Shown here: in pieces, positions 1 to 9,246 of the stretch
Layout of the letters: each line of letters begins with the position of its first letter
Position numbering within the stretch: position 1 is the first letter of the stretch
NCBI RefSeq assembly: GCF_900461105.1
Contig: NZ_UFWZ01000001.1
Location: forward strand, 2,294,001 to 2,358,000
DNA: 64,000 nt
Source: Clostridium putrefaciens
Lineage (GTDB): Bacteria > Bacillota > Clostridia > Clostridiales > Clostridiaceae
Direction of reading: 5' to 3'
Made by a program: the position numbers and the translations under genes
The notes under the pieces: generated by a model
The model's database searches: none
What the model was told of the DNA's origin: nothing
The model's input: only the letters and a program-made list of their open reading frames with translations

Positions 1-1290
1 AAAAATAGTGGTACTTATAAGGAAACCGAATGTATAAATACACTTGGAAAGTGTAGCTATGATAATATTTATATAGTAGGTCTTGGACTTACTGAGGAAT
101 ATAATAATTCAAAGCTTTTCAATGGACTAGGTAACTTTATTTTAAACTTTAAAAACAAAATTAAAAACATAGATATATTAGATAACTTCACTGAAGATGT
201 AGGATATACCTTAGGTGAATCCATTGCATTATCTCTTTATAAATATGAAGGTATAAAATCTAAAAAGGACCCTATTAAATTATCTAATATTAATTTAATT
301 TCAGATTTTGAATCTTCAATAACTAAGGGGTATGAGGTTGGTACTTCAATTAATCTTTCAAGAAACCTTTCTAATATGCCTTCTAATATTGTTACGCCTA
401 AATATTTGGTGACAACTTCTCAAAGCATAGCAAAAAAGCATAACCTTGATATACAAATAATAGATAAGTTTAAGTTAGAACAAATGGGAATGGGTGGCAT
501 ACTTTCAGTAGCTAAAGGAAGTACAAATGACCCAAGTCTTATAGTTATGCAATATTTAGGTGACAAAGATAGCAAAGATATATTTGCTATTGTAGGTAAA
601 GGTGTGACCTTCGATGCCGGTGGCATAACCCTAAAGCCTGGTAAGGGAATGGAGAAGATGATTTATGATATGGTAGGAGGTTCTATAGCCATTGGACTTA
701 TGGATGCCATAGGAAAGATTAAACCAAATAAAAACATTATGGCTTTAATACCCGTTGTTGAAAATATGCCTTCTAGTAAATCTTTTAAGCCTGGGGATGT
801 TATAACAACCTATAGCGGAAAAACTGTAGAGATAATATCTACTGATGCCGAAGGAAGAATGGTGCTTTGTGATGCTATAACTTATGCTAAGGAATTAGGA
901 GCAAATTTTATAATTGATGTTGCAACACTTACAGGTTCTTGTGCTAATTTTTTAGGAGACACAAATTTAGGTCTTTTTACAAATTCTAACGAACTAGCTT
1001 TTACACTTACAAAGTCAGGAAGAGAAGTAGATGAAAATCTCTGGAGATTCCCCAGTAATGAAGAGTACTTACATCAGCTAAAAACCCCTAATGCTGACAT
1101 AAAAAATAGTGGAACAAATTGTGGTGCTATTGTAGCTAGCAAGTTCTTAGAGTACTTTGCTGAAGATGTAGCCTTTGCTCACATAGATATAGCTGGGTTT
1201 ATGTCTAATACTAAAACTACAGGTGCCTATGATAAGGGTTCTACTTGTATTCCTTTTAGAACCTTGTTAAACTTTTTGACTAAAGAATAA
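1..1290 (+). CDS. pepA: Leucyl aminopeptidase, peptidase family M17 (5' end outside the window)
   Basis: Cytosolic two-metal aminopeptidase that removes N-terminal residues from peptides. The frame is open from base 1, so the coding region starts before the window; an internal Met at 376 is not the start, because the upstream codons read as normal M17 N-terminal domain. The catalytic domain shows the family signatures: GKGVTFDAGG (metal-binding Lys and Asp), KMIYDMVGG and STDAEGRM (metal-binding Asp/Glu and catalytic Arg). All expected ligands are present, so the enzyme should be active. The next gene starts about 15 bp after the stop, so the FetAB-like genes may be co-transcribed. The family is certain; the substrate range is not known. 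Confidence 0.93.
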   Translation, partial: KNSGTYKETECINTLGKCSYDNIYIVGLGLTEEYNNSKLFNGLGNFILNFKNKIKNIDILDNFTEDVGYTLGESIALSLYKYEGIKSKKDPIKLSNINLISDFESSITKGYEVGTSINLSRNLSNMPSNIVTPKYLVTTSQSIAKKHNLDIQIIDKFKLEQMGMGGILSVAKGSTNDPSLIVMQYLGDKDSKDIFAIVGKGVTFDAGGITLKPGKGMEKMIYDMVGGSIAIGLMDAIGKIKPNKNIMALIPVVENMPSSKSFKPGDVITTYSGKTVEIISTDAEGRMVLCDAITYAKELGANFIIDVATLTGSCANFLGDTNLGLFTNSNELAFTLTKSGREVDENLWRFPSNEEYLHQLKTPNADIKNSGTNCGAIVASKFLEYFAEDVAFAHIDIAGFMSNTKTTGAYDKGSTCIPFRTLLNFLTKE

Positions 1291-1305
1291 TAGGGGTTGA
1301 TTAAT

Positions 1306-1962
1306 TTGCTTACTATGAAAAATGTAACTTATAAGGATAAGGATAAAAATAATATAATAATAGATAACTTTAGTATAAATGTGGATAAGAATGATTACAT
1401 GTCAATAGTAGGGCCTTCTGGTAGTGGAAAGAGCACTATTTTAAAGTTATTTAGTCACCTTATATCTCAAACCTCAGGTAGTATTGAATTTAAAGGTAAA
1501 GATTACTTAGACTATTCTCCCTATGAATTAAGGAAACAAATAACTTATTGTTTCCAAAATCCTATACTTTTCGGAGATACCGTAATGGATAATTTAAAAT
1601 TTCCTTACATCACACGAAAGAAAACTCTAGATAAATATAGAATCAAATACTTTCTAAAATTATTTGATCTTCCATATTCAATATTAGATAAGGATATTCA
1701 TAAACTTTCCGGTGGAGAAAAGCAAAGAATAGCACTTATTAGAGGAATCTTATTTAAGCCAGAAGTTCTACTTTTAGATGAGGTAACCTCTGCCTTAGAT
1801 GAAGAAAATACAAAAATAGTTGAGTCTGTTGTAAATAAACTAAACTCAGAAGGAATGACTATACTTTGGGTAACACATAATATGGAACAAAGTATAAAGT
1901 ATGCTAATAAACTTCTTTCCATTGAAAACGGAAAATTAAAAAGTTTAGAGGTGGTAAGATGA
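1306..1962 (+). CDS. fetA: ABC transporter ATP-binding protein, FetA (YbbL)-like
   Basis: ATPase subunit of a two-gene ABC exporter. It has a Walker A motif (GPSGSGKST), the signature LSGGEKQR, Walker B followed by DE (LLLDEVTSALD) and the switch His in WVTHN. About 218 residues, the normal size for FetA/YbbL. I place the start at TTG 1306, because AGGGG at 1292-1296 is about 9 nt upstream; the TTG at 1297 would touch the ribosome site. The stop overlaps the start of the permease gene by 4 bp (ATGA), implying translational coupling. In E. coli FetAB is reported to export iron and protect against peroxide; that role is inferred here from the paired permease. Confidence 0.85.
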   Translation: MLTMKNVTYKDKDKNNIIIDNFSINVDKNDYMSIVGPSGSGKSTILKLFSHLISQTSGSIEFKGKDYLDYSPYELRKQITYCFQNPILFGDTVMDNLKFPYITRKKTLDKYRIKYFLKLFDLPYSILDKDIHKLSGGEKQRIALIRGILFKPEVLLLDEVTSALDEENTKIVESVVNKLNSEGMTILWVTHNMEQSIKYANKLLSIENGKLKSLEVVR

Positions 1963-2723
1963 ATGCAGAAAACACATTAAATATCTACTCGCTTTTAATA
2001 GCTTCTTCTTTAGTAATTGTGTCTATATTTATATCACATTCGCAAAAACTTAAATTAGAAAAAGAAATAATGATAGGTGTTATAAGAGCTGTAATTCAAT
2101 TAACATTGGTAGGTTATGTTTTAAACTATGTATTTGGCCTTAAAAGCTATGCTTTCACAACTTTATTAATGTTATTTATGATATTTAATGCATCTATGAA
2201 TGCTAGAAAAAGAGGCAGTAACATCCACAACGTCTTGCTTATTTCTTTAGTTTCAATAGGAGCTGGTACTATTATAACCTTAGGTGTTTTAGTATTATCT
2301 AAATCTATAAAATATGAGCCTTACTCTGTAATCCCTGTATCAGGAATGGTTATAGGTAATGCCATGGTAGCTATCGGTCTTTGTTATAAACAATTAAATA
2401 TTAACTTTAAAAATTATAGAGATGAAATTGAAACTAAACTATCACTAGGTGCAGAAATATTGCCTTCCTCTATGAATATTATAAGGGATGCTATGAAAAC
2501 AGGTATGATACCAACTATAGATTCTACTAAAACTCTTGGAATAGTTTCGCTTCCTGGTATGATGACTGGTCTTATACTAGCTGGAACGCCTCCAATTGAA
2601 GCTATAAAGTTTCAAATAATGGTTACATTTATGCTACTTGCAACAACTTCAATTTCTGCATTTTTAGCTTGTTTTATGTCCTACAGATCATTTTTTAATA
2701 AACGAAAACAATTATCTCTATAA
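1959..2723 (+). CDS. fetB: Iron export-type ABC permease, FetB (UPF0014/YbbM)
   Basis: Membrane permease partner of the preceding ATPase. It has about seven hydrophobic segments and the conserved family core ending in LPGMMTGLILAGTPP, with the SPIxAIKFQ-like region following (PPIEAIKFQIMV). Length 254 residues is typical. It overlaps fetA by 4 bp and ends just before a strong hairpin terminator. Iron, or another metal, is the likely substrate by family. No Fur-type site is visible because the promoter would lie upstream of the aminopeptidase, outside the window. Confidence 0.85.
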   Translation: MNAENTLNIYSLLIASSLVIVSIFISHSQKLKLEKEIMIGVIRAVIQLTLVGYVLNYVFGLKSYAFTTLLMLFMIFNASMNARKRGSNIHNVLLISLVSIGAGTIITLGVLVLSKSIKYEPYSVIPVSGMVIGNAMVAIGLCYKQLNINFKNYRDEIETKLSLGAEILPSSMNIIRDAMKTGMIPTIDSTKTLGIVSLPGMMTGLILAGTPPIEAIKFQIMVTFMLLATTSISAFLACFMSYRSFFNKRKQLSL

Positions 2724-2725
2724 AA

Positions 2726-2760
2726 AAAGTACTGTCTTTTATTTTTAAAGACAGTACTTT
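2726..2760. terminator. Rho-independent terminator (bidirectional) after fetB
   Basis: Perfect 14-bp inverted repeat: AAAGTACTGTCTTT (2726-2739) and AAAGACAGTACTTT (2747-2760), with A-rich and T-rich flanks on both sides. It separates fetB from the convergent TVP38 gene and can serve both. Confidence 0.9.
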
Positions 2761-2800
2761 TTGCTTTTAATAAAATTTTCTAAATAACATATCATAAAAC

Positions 2801-3472
2801 TTATTTCTTTTCAGATAGATTATCTGTTTTTTTACTTTTATTAAACGCTAACGTAGATAATACGGTAGCTGATAACACTATTAAAGAAGGTACTATAAAC
2901 TTAGCTGAGAGTGGATTTAATATGTTTTCTCCCATATATGAATAGCATATAGTCTCTGGTATAACACCTAGCACGGATGCTAGTATAAATGATCTATATG
3001 TTATTTTTGTAAGTCCACTAGTATAGCTTAATGGATCGTAGGGTAGCACTGGTGGAAGTCTTAAAAGAAATAACACCTTGAATCCATCCTTTTCCATATT
3101 ATTGTTAAAATTCAACGCTCGTCCTTTTAATATCTTGTCCACAAAATCTTTTCCTAAAAATCTTGAAAGATAAAAAGCTAGTGTGCCAGATAAGAAAAAG
3201 CCAATCATATTCACTACAAACCCTTTAACAGGACCAAACACTATCCCAGCTGCAATAGAAAACATTGCTGAAGGTACTATTAATACTAATGGTTTTAAAG
3301 CAAATATTAATATAAAACAAACAAATGCATATTTTCCATAACTTCTAACATAAGCAATGAAATTTCCGAGGGAAATAAATTGTCTTAGTCTACCTCTATT
3401 AATAAACATAAAGATTAAAAAAACCACTATAAACAAGCTTATAATTAAACGCTCTCTATTTTTTTTATTCAT
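2801..3472 (-). CDS. TVP38/TMEM64 (SNARE-associated/DedA-like) membrane protein
   Basis: Integral membrane protein of 223 residues. An N-terminal membrane segment (residues about 9-24) is followed by the VTT-domain core: hydrophobic stretches around PSAMFSIAAGIVFGP and the amphipathic FLGKDFVDKIL, then the conserved LLRLPPVLPYDPLSYTSGL. The family is implicated in lipid flipping or scrambling and membrane homeostasis; the exact role in clostridia is unknown. GAGGT lies about 10 nt before the ATG. It is a single gene on the minus strand, separated from its neighbour by about 130 bp of AT-rich DNA. Confidence 0.85.
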   Translation of the reverse strand: MNKKNRERLIISLFIVVFLIFMFINRGRLRQFISLGNFIAYVRSYGKYAFVCFILIFALKPLVLIVPSAMFSIAAGIVFGPVKGFVVNMIGFFLSGTLAFYLSRFLGKDFVDKILKGRALNFNNNMEKDGFKVLFLLRLPPVLPYDPLSYTSGLTKITYRSFILASVLGVIPETICYSYMGENILNPLSAKFIVPSLIVLSATVLSTLAFNKSKKTDNLSEKK

Positions 3473-3600
3473 ATAAATTCTACCTCTTTATTTTTAAATT
3501 TCTTTATTATCTTATCACATTATCACAAAGAAACACAAATATATATTATTATATTTAAATTATTAATTTAAGTGAATAATTAAGTCTATTATTAACATTT

Positions 3601-4503
3601 TCATATTCTTATAGGATTACTTTGTATGTTTTTTAATATATTGCATATCTTATTAACATTATAATTATATACTATATTTTCTTCCTCTATAACAAATGTT
3701 TTTTCTAAAAACTTAATATCCTTTAATTCTATTTCATAGGTAGAATTGAAAATTTCTTCATATGTTTTTCTATTATCATTATTTAGTATTAATAAATCTT
3801 CTTGCATAGTACCCATCATTTCAAAATAAATATATAATCTTCTAGTATCTTTCATAAATTCTTTATAATCATCTATTAGTTCTAACCCTTCAGTTTTAGA
3901 GAAGAACTCCTCATCATGCATCTTTATGCTCCTATCTAAAGCATCTATATAGTGTTTAAACTCATCTAAATTAAACTTAGTAGGATTTAATATGGCACTT
4001 TTACATAAATTAAATAGTTCATCTTTTAAACTTTTATAAGACATAACTACATTTTCATGTATCTTAGGTGGGGCAATAGTATAGTTAACTACTAAAGATA
4101 CAACTATACCTATTACAGTATCCAATGTCCTATATATACTGTACTCTAAAGGACTTCTTCCATTTAAGCTTATAAATATAACACAAAATACAGTACAAGA
4201 TATTGCAATGGATTTGTCCCACTTAAAGTAGTTGCATATAGTAATTATTATAACTATTCCAATACCTACAAGAAGTATATTGCCTGGAGCTATGAGAGAC
4301 ATTACAAGCCCTACAATAGCTCCTACAATAGTTCCTTTTATCCTATTTACCCCTGACTTATATGAGTTAGACACAGTACTGCCCATAGTTATAATAGCTG
4401 CAATGCAGGCATAGAGTGCATTGTTTATTGGAAATATTCTAGAAATAAGAATGCATATAGAAACCGCTAAGGCAGTTTTTATAGTTCTCATACCTATTTT
4501 CAT
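3601..4503 (-). CDS. Aromatic acid exporter (ArAE/FUSC-like) membrane protein
   Basis: 300 residues. The N-terminal half has about five or six membrane segments typical of the ArAE N-terminal domain (TALAVSICILISRIFPI, ACIAAIITMGSTVSNSYKSG, RIKGTIVGAIVGL). The C-terminal half is hydrophilic and helical (about 150-300), as in the YqjA/YgaE-type clostridial and Bacillus proteins. The family includes efflux proteins for aromatic carboxylates and is often poorly characterised. A GGTGG site precedes the ATG, and the gene starts 25 bp after the sulfurtransferase stop, so the two are probably one transcript. Substrate unknown. Confidence 0.8.
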   Translation of the reverse strand: MKIGMRTIKTALAVSICILISRIFPINNALYACIAAIITMGSTVSNSYKSGVNRIKGTIVGAIVGLVMSLIAPGNILLVGIGIVIIITICNYFKWDKSIAISCTVFCVIFISLNGRSPLEYSIYRTLDTVIGIVVSLVVNYTIAPPKIHENVVMSYKSLKDELFNLCKSAILNPTKFNLDEFKHYIDALDRSIKMHDEEFFSKTEGLELIDDYKEFMKDTRRLYIYFEMMGTMQEDLLILNNDNRKTYEEIFNSTYEIELKDIKFLEKTFVIEEENIVYNYNVNKICNILKNIQSNPIRI

Positions 4504-4528
4504 AGGTTACCACCGCCATTAATTTTTA

Positions 4529-5365
4529 TTATCTTTCTTCTCCCATTACAATAGGATTTTCGTCATAGCTTATCCAATCGCTCCAACTACCGCTATAAAG
4601 TTTAACTTTAATTCCCATTTCATCTAAAATCATTACGCTTACACTTCCAGTAATTCCAGATCCACAGTGCACTATTATAGCTTCTTTTTCCTCTAAGCCC
4701 TTTAATAATTCCTTTAACTCTTCTTTAGGCTTAACCTTTAAATCATTAAAATTATCTTTCCAAAAATAGTTTTTAGCCCCTGGAATATGTCCTGCCTTTT
4801 TATCTATTGGTTCAACATCCCCTAAGTACCTTTCTTCTTCCCTAACATCCATTATAAAAATGGTATCGAGATTGTCTTTTACATATTGCATGTCACAGTA
4901 CATATCATCTTTTATATTTAAAGATAATGTTCCTACTCTTCTATCATCATTAATAGTTTCTTCTTGTTCTAATGGAAGGTTTCTATCTTTCCACGCATTT
5001 ATACCTTCTTCTATTATATATACATTTTCTTTTCCTATATACTTAAATAGCCACCAAAGCCTAGATGCCGCAGCTAAATCTCCATCATCATATATAATAA
5101 CATCTATATCATCATCTATAAACTTTTTATTCATATCTTTTGTGAAGTTTTTTAAATTTGGAAGAGGGTGTCTTCCTCCATGTTCTTTGACTTCTCCTGT
5201 TAACTCAGTTTCTAAATCTACATATATAGCTCCCTTTATATGTCCTTCATAAAATGCATTTTTACCATATTCTTTATCACTTAAATTAAATCTACAGTCT
5301 AAAAGTACAAATTCTTTATCATCCTTTATGTTTAAGAAGTCCTCAATTTTCATTAAATTTTTCAT
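4529..5365 (-). CDS. sseA: Thiosulfate/3-mercaptopyruvate sulfurtransferase (tandem rhodanese)
   Basis: Two rhodanese domains in 278 residues. The N-terminal domain (about 5-135) is the inactive-type fold with RHPLP and EEGINAWKDRNLP. The C-terminal domain carries the catalytic loop CGSGITG with Cys234. A CGSGxT loop is the form usual in 3-mercaptopyruvate-preferring enzymes, whereas thiosulfate-preferring ones usually have CRxGx[RK]; that supports mercaptopyruvate but does not prove it. The site GGAGG lies about 7 nt before the ATG. It is followed closely by the ArAE-like gene. Confidence 0.88.
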   Translation of the reverse strand: MKNLMKIEDFLNIKDDKEFVLLDCRFNLSDKEYGKNAFYEGHIKGAIYVDLETELTGEVKEHGGRHPLPNLKNFTKDMNKKFIDDDIDVIIYDDGDLAAASRLWWLFKYIGKENVYIIEEGINAWKDRNLPLEQEETINDDRRVGTLSLNIKDDMYCDMQYVKDNLDTIFIMDVREEERYLGDVEPIDKKAGHIPGAKNYFWKDNFNDLKVKPKEELKELLKGLEEKEAIIVHCGSGITGSVSVMILDEMGIKVKLYSGSWSDWISYDENPIVMGEER

Positions 5366-5507
5366 AGTGCGCCTCCCTCTTTTTATTAAAATACTTTATA
5401 ATATTATATCATAACCATAATATATAAAAAAGGGATATACAAATGCTTACATCTACACATTTACACCTCTTTATAGTTACTATGATCCTTAATATATTAT
5501 TCCCTAA

Positions 5508-5538
5508 AAAGCCTTCAAATATGTTATTTGAAGGCTTT
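5508..5538 (-). terminator. Rho-independent terminator of the trxB-grx-prx operon
   Basis: Inverted repeat AAAGCCTTCAAAT / ATTTGAAGGCTTT (13 bp, 5-nt loop), followed on the minus strand by TTTTT. It lies about 30 bp after the peroxiredoxin stop. Confidence 0.9.
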
Positions 5539-5567
5539 CAATATATTTATTAAATTTTTGAGAAGTC

Positions 5568-6104
5568 TTAAAGTAAAGATTCTCCCTCTTCCCAGTTAGC
5601 TGGACACATTCCACCAGTTTGAAGTGCTTTTAACACTCTAATTGTCTCATCTACATTTCTTCCTACATTTAAATCATGAACTACTTGATATTTCACTTCT
5701 CCATCTGGATCTATTATAAATAGACCTCTTAATGAAATAGCCTCTTCTTCTACGAATACTCCATAATCTTTAGCTACTCCATATCTTTTATCAGAAGCCA
5801 TTGGGAAGTTAATTTGTCCAAGTCCTCCATTAGCTTTATCTTGTTTTATCCAAGCTTGGTGAGAATATTCACTATCACAACTTACTGTTAAAACTTCTGC
5901 TCCAAGTTTCTTGAAATCTTCAATTCTATCACTAAAAGCTGTTATTTCTGTTGGGCATACAAAAGTGAAATCTAGTGGATAGAAGAACATAACTAACCAT
6001 TTCCCCTTGTAATCCTCTGATTTGATTTCTAAAAAGTCACTTCCGTCACCCTTAACTGCATTCATTTTAAAACAAGGTGCTGGTTTACCTACTAATCTTT
6101 CCAT
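5568..6104 (-). CDS. 2-Cys peroxiredoxin (AhpC/Prx1 type)
   Basis: Reduces H2O2 and organic peroxides. The peroxidatic Cys50 sits in DFTFVCPTE and the resolving Cys167 in GGMCPANW near the C-terminus, so it is a typical 2-Cys enzyme of 178 residues. The site AGGAGG lies about 7 nt before the ATG. It is the last gene of a trxB-grx-prx transcript; the glutaredoxin-like protein directly upstream is the probable reductant, as in the described Clostridium pasteurianum Cp34/Cp9/Cp20 system. A 44-bp tetranucleotide repeat separates it from grx. Confidence 0.95.
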   Translation of the reverse strand: MERLVGKPAPCFKMNAVKGDGSDFLEIKSEDYKGKWLVMFFYPLDFTFVCPTEITAFSDRIEDFKKLGAEVLTVSCDSEYSHQAWIKQDKANGGLGQINFPMASDKRYGVAKDYGVFVEEEAISLRGLFIIDPDGEVKYQVVHDLNVGRNVDETIRVLKALQTGGMCPANWEEGESLL

Positions 6105-6126
6105 TATAAAATCCTCCTCTAATATG

Positions 6127-6379
<253 letters not shown>

Positions 6380-6387
<8 letters not shown>

Positions 6388-7339
6388 TACTTTTCCTCCT
6401 TTTGTTTACTATATATCTTTCAGCCATAAGAGCTGCAACTGTACCATCTGCATTAGCTGTTGTAAGTTGCCTAAATAGCTTTTCTCTTACATCTCCTGCA
6501 ACGAAAACTCCTTCTACATTTGTAGTTGTAGTTTCTCCTGCTTTTATATAGCCCCATTTATTTATATCAATTTGATCTTCAAACATCTTTGTCTTTGGTA
6601 TCATTCCAATATAAACAAAAATGCCATCTGCTTTAATTTTGCTTGTTTCTTTAGTTTTTAAATTTTCTACTAATACTTCTTCTAATTTACCTTCACCATA
6701 AGCATGCCTTATTTCAGAGTCCCAAACCATAGTTACCTTTGGATTGTTTAATACCTCTTCTTGTAAGCTCTTTTCTGATTGTAGATTGTCAAATTGATGA
6801 ACTATAGTTATAGTTTTAGCATATCTTGATAAAAATATTGCACCTTCTATTGCGGAATTTCCTCCACCCACAACTATAATATCTTTGTCTTCATACATTT
6901 CTCCATCACATAGCTCACAGTGGTGAATTCCATTTCCATGGTATGTTGCTTCTTCTTTTATAGGTAGCGGTCTATACTGAGATCCTGTAGCAATTATTAC
7001 TGTTTCTGCTTTATAAATAAAGCTATCAGTTTCTATAATCTTTTCATTATCTTTAAGACTCACCCTTACTATGTTATCAAATTCATCTATAGTAGCACCT
7101 GCACTTAATGCTTGTTCATAAAACTTATCTACAAGTTCTTGACCACTTATAATTTTAAAGCCAGGATAATTTTCAACAGAATATGTAGATCTTATTTGGC
7201 CTCCTACAAGCTCATCTTCAAGTACTATAAAGTTTAGTTTCATTCTGGCCGCATATATTGCAGCTGTAAGTCCTGCTGGTCCTGATCCTATTATAACTAA
7301 GTCTATATACTTTTCTTCTTTATTCACCTGCAACACCAC
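6380..7339 (-). CDS. trxB: Thioredoxin reductase-like flavoprotein, probably NADH-dependent
   Basis: Low-molecular-weight FAD disulfide reductase, 319 residues. FAD-binding GSGPAG is at 18-23, the redox-active CELC at 141-144, the NAD(P)-binding GGGNSA at 158-163 and the C-terminal GVFVAGDV FAD motif near 278. Classical NADPH-dependent TrxB has HRRxxxR after the second nucleotide fold; here the segment is HQFDNLQ (181-187), without the arginines that grip the 2'-phosphate. That predicts NADH use, as reported for C. pasteurianum Cp34. The start is uncertain: GTG 7339 or GTG 7327, neither with a strong ribosome site. First gene of the trxB-grx-prx operon. Confidence 0.93.
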
Positions 7340-7360
7340 TTTACTTTTATTATTGTAATT

Positions 7361-7427
7361 ACTATTATATAATAATAGTTATTATTTATTATATATTTAT
7401 AATAGTCTATCTTTATTATTTTGTCAA
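7361..7427 (-). promoter_or_regulatory. Promoter of the trxB operon with an inverted-repeat operator candidate
   Basis: On the minus strand TTGACA (7422-7427) is followed after 17 bp by TATTAT (7399-7404). Downstream, ACTATTAT-ATA-ATAATAGT (7361-7379) is a perfect inverted repeat. A peroxide-defence operon would be a normal PerR target; the repeat is AT-rich like a PerR box but does not match that consensus well, so the regulator is left open. Confidence 0.55.
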
Positions 7428-7512
7428 GGCTTTCAACTGTAGATTCTTAATACTTATATATATTTAGTATTAGCATTTTTTCTATAATTAATTAAACTTT
7501 TTTTAGAAAAAT

Positions 7513-7559
7513 AAATAAAGCTAAATTTCAAAGGTAATCTTTAAAATTTAGCTTTATTT
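7513..7559 (-). terminator. Rho-independent terminator after msrB
   Basis: A 16-bp inverted repeat AAATAAAGCTAAATTT (7513-7528) / AAATTTAGCTTTATTT (7544-7559) begins right after the msrB stop. On the minus strand it is followed by a weak T-rich tract. Confidence 0.75.
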
Positions 7560-7560
7560 A

Positions 7561-8013
7561 TTAATATTTAAACAACTTTAAGTATTCTTCATAACCTTCT
7601 CTTTTAAGCTCAGTCCTTGGAATGAATCTTAAAGCTGCACTATTTATACAATATCTAAGACCACCTTTTTCTATTGGTCCATCTGTAAACACGTGACCTA
7701 AGTGTGAATTTGCCTCTTTGCTTCTTACTTCAATTCGATTCATACCGTGACTTAAATCTTTTTCTTCCTTTACGTAACCTTCCTCTAACGGTTTTGAAAA
7801 GCTAGGCCAGCCACAACTAGAATTAAATTTATCAAAGGAGGTAAAAAGAGGTTCTCCTGAAACTATGTCTACATATATGCCTTCATCTTCATGATCAAAA
7901 AACTTGTTTTTAAATGGTGTTTCTGTTCCATTTTCTTGTGTTACTTTATATTCTATAGAAGATAGTCCTTTTAAAATATCATCTTTATCATCTTTTAAAA
8001 ATTTATTCGCCAT
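7561..8013 (-). CDS. msrB: Peptide methionine-(R)-S-oxide reductase
   Basis: Repairs methionine-R-sulfoxide in proteins. It shows the MsrB signatures [11 protein letters not shown] (resolving Cys67), HLGHVF and [11 protein letters not shown] (catalytic Cys122). It lacks the four zinc-binding cysteines of the other subclass. Length 150 is typical of a single-domain MsrB. AAGGAG lies about 8 nt before the ATG. It is an independent transcription unit, but adjacent to the peroxide-reducing operon, consistent with an oxidative-damage neighbourhood. Confidence 0.95.
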   Translation of the reverse strand: MANKFLKDDKDDILKGLSSIEYKVTQENGTETPFKNKFFDHEDEGIYVDIVSGEPLFTSFDKFNSSCGWPSFSKPLEEGYVKEEKDLSHGMNRIEVRSKEANSHLGHVFTDGPIEKGGLRYCINSAALRFIPRTELKREGYEEYLKLFKY

Positions 8014-8085
8014 AAACCATTCTCCTTTTATCTGTGTATTTTAGATATCATTCTTTAATATATATATATATATATATTTTAATAT

Positions 8086-8256
8086 TAAAAAAAGAGGTTT
8101 AAAAACCTCTTCTTGCTTATAACTTCATTTGTATTAATAATCCAAAATACCGTTGCCCTAATTTTGACACCTATCTATCCGATAGGTGGGTGTCTTCAAT
8201 ATTGTTTCAAAAACTTTGCCTAGGTGAATGTCATACATTAGGGCTTATAAGTTAAA
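8086..8256 (-). ncRNA. Structured non-coding RNA with promoter and terminator, possibly 6S RNA
   Basis: The 383 bases between msrB and the DUF1836 gene hold a likely RNA gene on the minus strand. TATAAT is at 8262-8267, and a hairpin AAGAGGTTT/AAACCTCTT (8092-8110) with seven T's ends it about 170 nt later. Pairings seen: 8115-8121 with 8244-8250 (7 bp, closing the two ends), GCCCTAAT/ATTAGGGC (8154-8161 with 8236-8243), an inner hairpin CACCTATC/GATAGGTG, and a small GTATT/AATAC hairpin on the 3' side. A long closed rod with an unpaired middle and a small 3'-side hairpin resembles 6S RNA (ssrS), and the size fits. The family name is an inference. A (TA)n run lies just beyond the terminator. 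Confidence 0.5.
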
Positions 8257-8396
8257 TTCGCAATTATATTTTAAACTCCCATTTTAATAATGTAGGTTCA
8301 AAATAAGAGCTTCACAAATACCTCAGATTTATCTTGATTTAAATATATCACTTATGAACATTTCAGTCAATAGTCTTTTTTATATTCACCTTTTCT

Positions 8397-8996
8397 TTAT
8401 TCTTCTTGCATTCCCATAACATTATCATCTATAAGCTTTTCTGCTAATTTTTTATACATATTGGAAGTATTTATTAGCGAAATTATCATGAATAAAGATG
8501 TAATATAATCGCTATCCTTTTCCTCAAAATTACTTTTTACTATATTAGAACTTATTATTTCTAATTTTTTATATAAATCTTCATTTAATAAAAGTGTTTC
8601 TTCCACCTTTATATTTAAAAATATATCATAGAACTCTTCAATAGGTATACTTTCTTTTTTCTTTTCTAACTTTTCAATTAATGGCGTTAATGTCTTTTTA
8701 ATATCTCCTATTGCCAAGCTTTGCTTTAAATTATATATTAACACTAGCAAAATTATATGTTCTCTACTATACTTTTTATTTTTAACGCCCATTAAAAGTT
8801 TGTCTTTTACATAATTATTTATCATAGTTTTAGTTAAAATCTTATCTTTTTCATTTCTTTTATATCCCTTAAGACTATTTTCAAATATACTAATAACTTG
8901 ATCCATATAAAGATCTATTGATGGTATATCTTGAAATTTAACCTCCTGTTCAAAGTTCATACTGTTAAGTAATTTATCCAAACTTTCTTTATCCAA
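8397..8996 (-). CDS. DUF1836 family protein
   Basis: 199 residues, soluble and mostly helical. The N-terminal region contains the family pattern DLYMDQVISIFE, then LTKTMINNYVK and KYSREHIILLVLIY, which resembles a winged or MerR-like helix-turn-helix (about 30-115). The C-terminal half is an unassigned helical region. Proteins of this family are widespread in Firmicutes and of unknown function; a DNA-binding role is only a suggestion. It is monocistronic, with the structured RNA downstream and hemolysin III divergent upstream. Confidence 0.75.
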   Translation of the reverse strand: MDKESLDKLLNSMNFEQEVKFQDIPSIDLYMDQVISIFENSLKGYKRNEKDKILTKTMINNYVKDKLLMGVKNKKYSREHIILLVLIYNLKQSLAIGDIKKTLTPLIEKLEKKKESIPIEEFYDIFLNIKVEETLLLNEDLYKKLEIISSNIVKSNFEEKDSDYITSLFMIISLINTSNMYKKLAEKLIDDNVMGMQEE

Positions 8997-9246
8997 AACT
9001 CTACTCCAATCTATGAAAACTACATAGTTTAAATATAAAAACCATTTGAATTCATATTCATGCTTTATATTTTATATGTTATTAGTATTTTGTATAAAAT
9101 GCAAGTTATATATAGTTTTAATATTTTTATTTATAAATACATCATTTTACTTTACATTAGTATATAATCAGTTGTATAATATCTATATAGCATTACATAG
9201 TTTTCATAACTAAGTATACTAGTATTGATTATAAGGAGTGGTGTGA

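Noticed and set aside
4860-5252. Plus-strand reading frame of 130 codons
   Set aside because: It is antisense to the sulfurtransferase. No ribosome site and a composition typical of shadow frames.
8055-8080. (TA)n run near the structured RNA as a replication or operator site
   Set aside because: A simple dinucleotide run in AT-rich DNA; no flanking motif supports a specific role.
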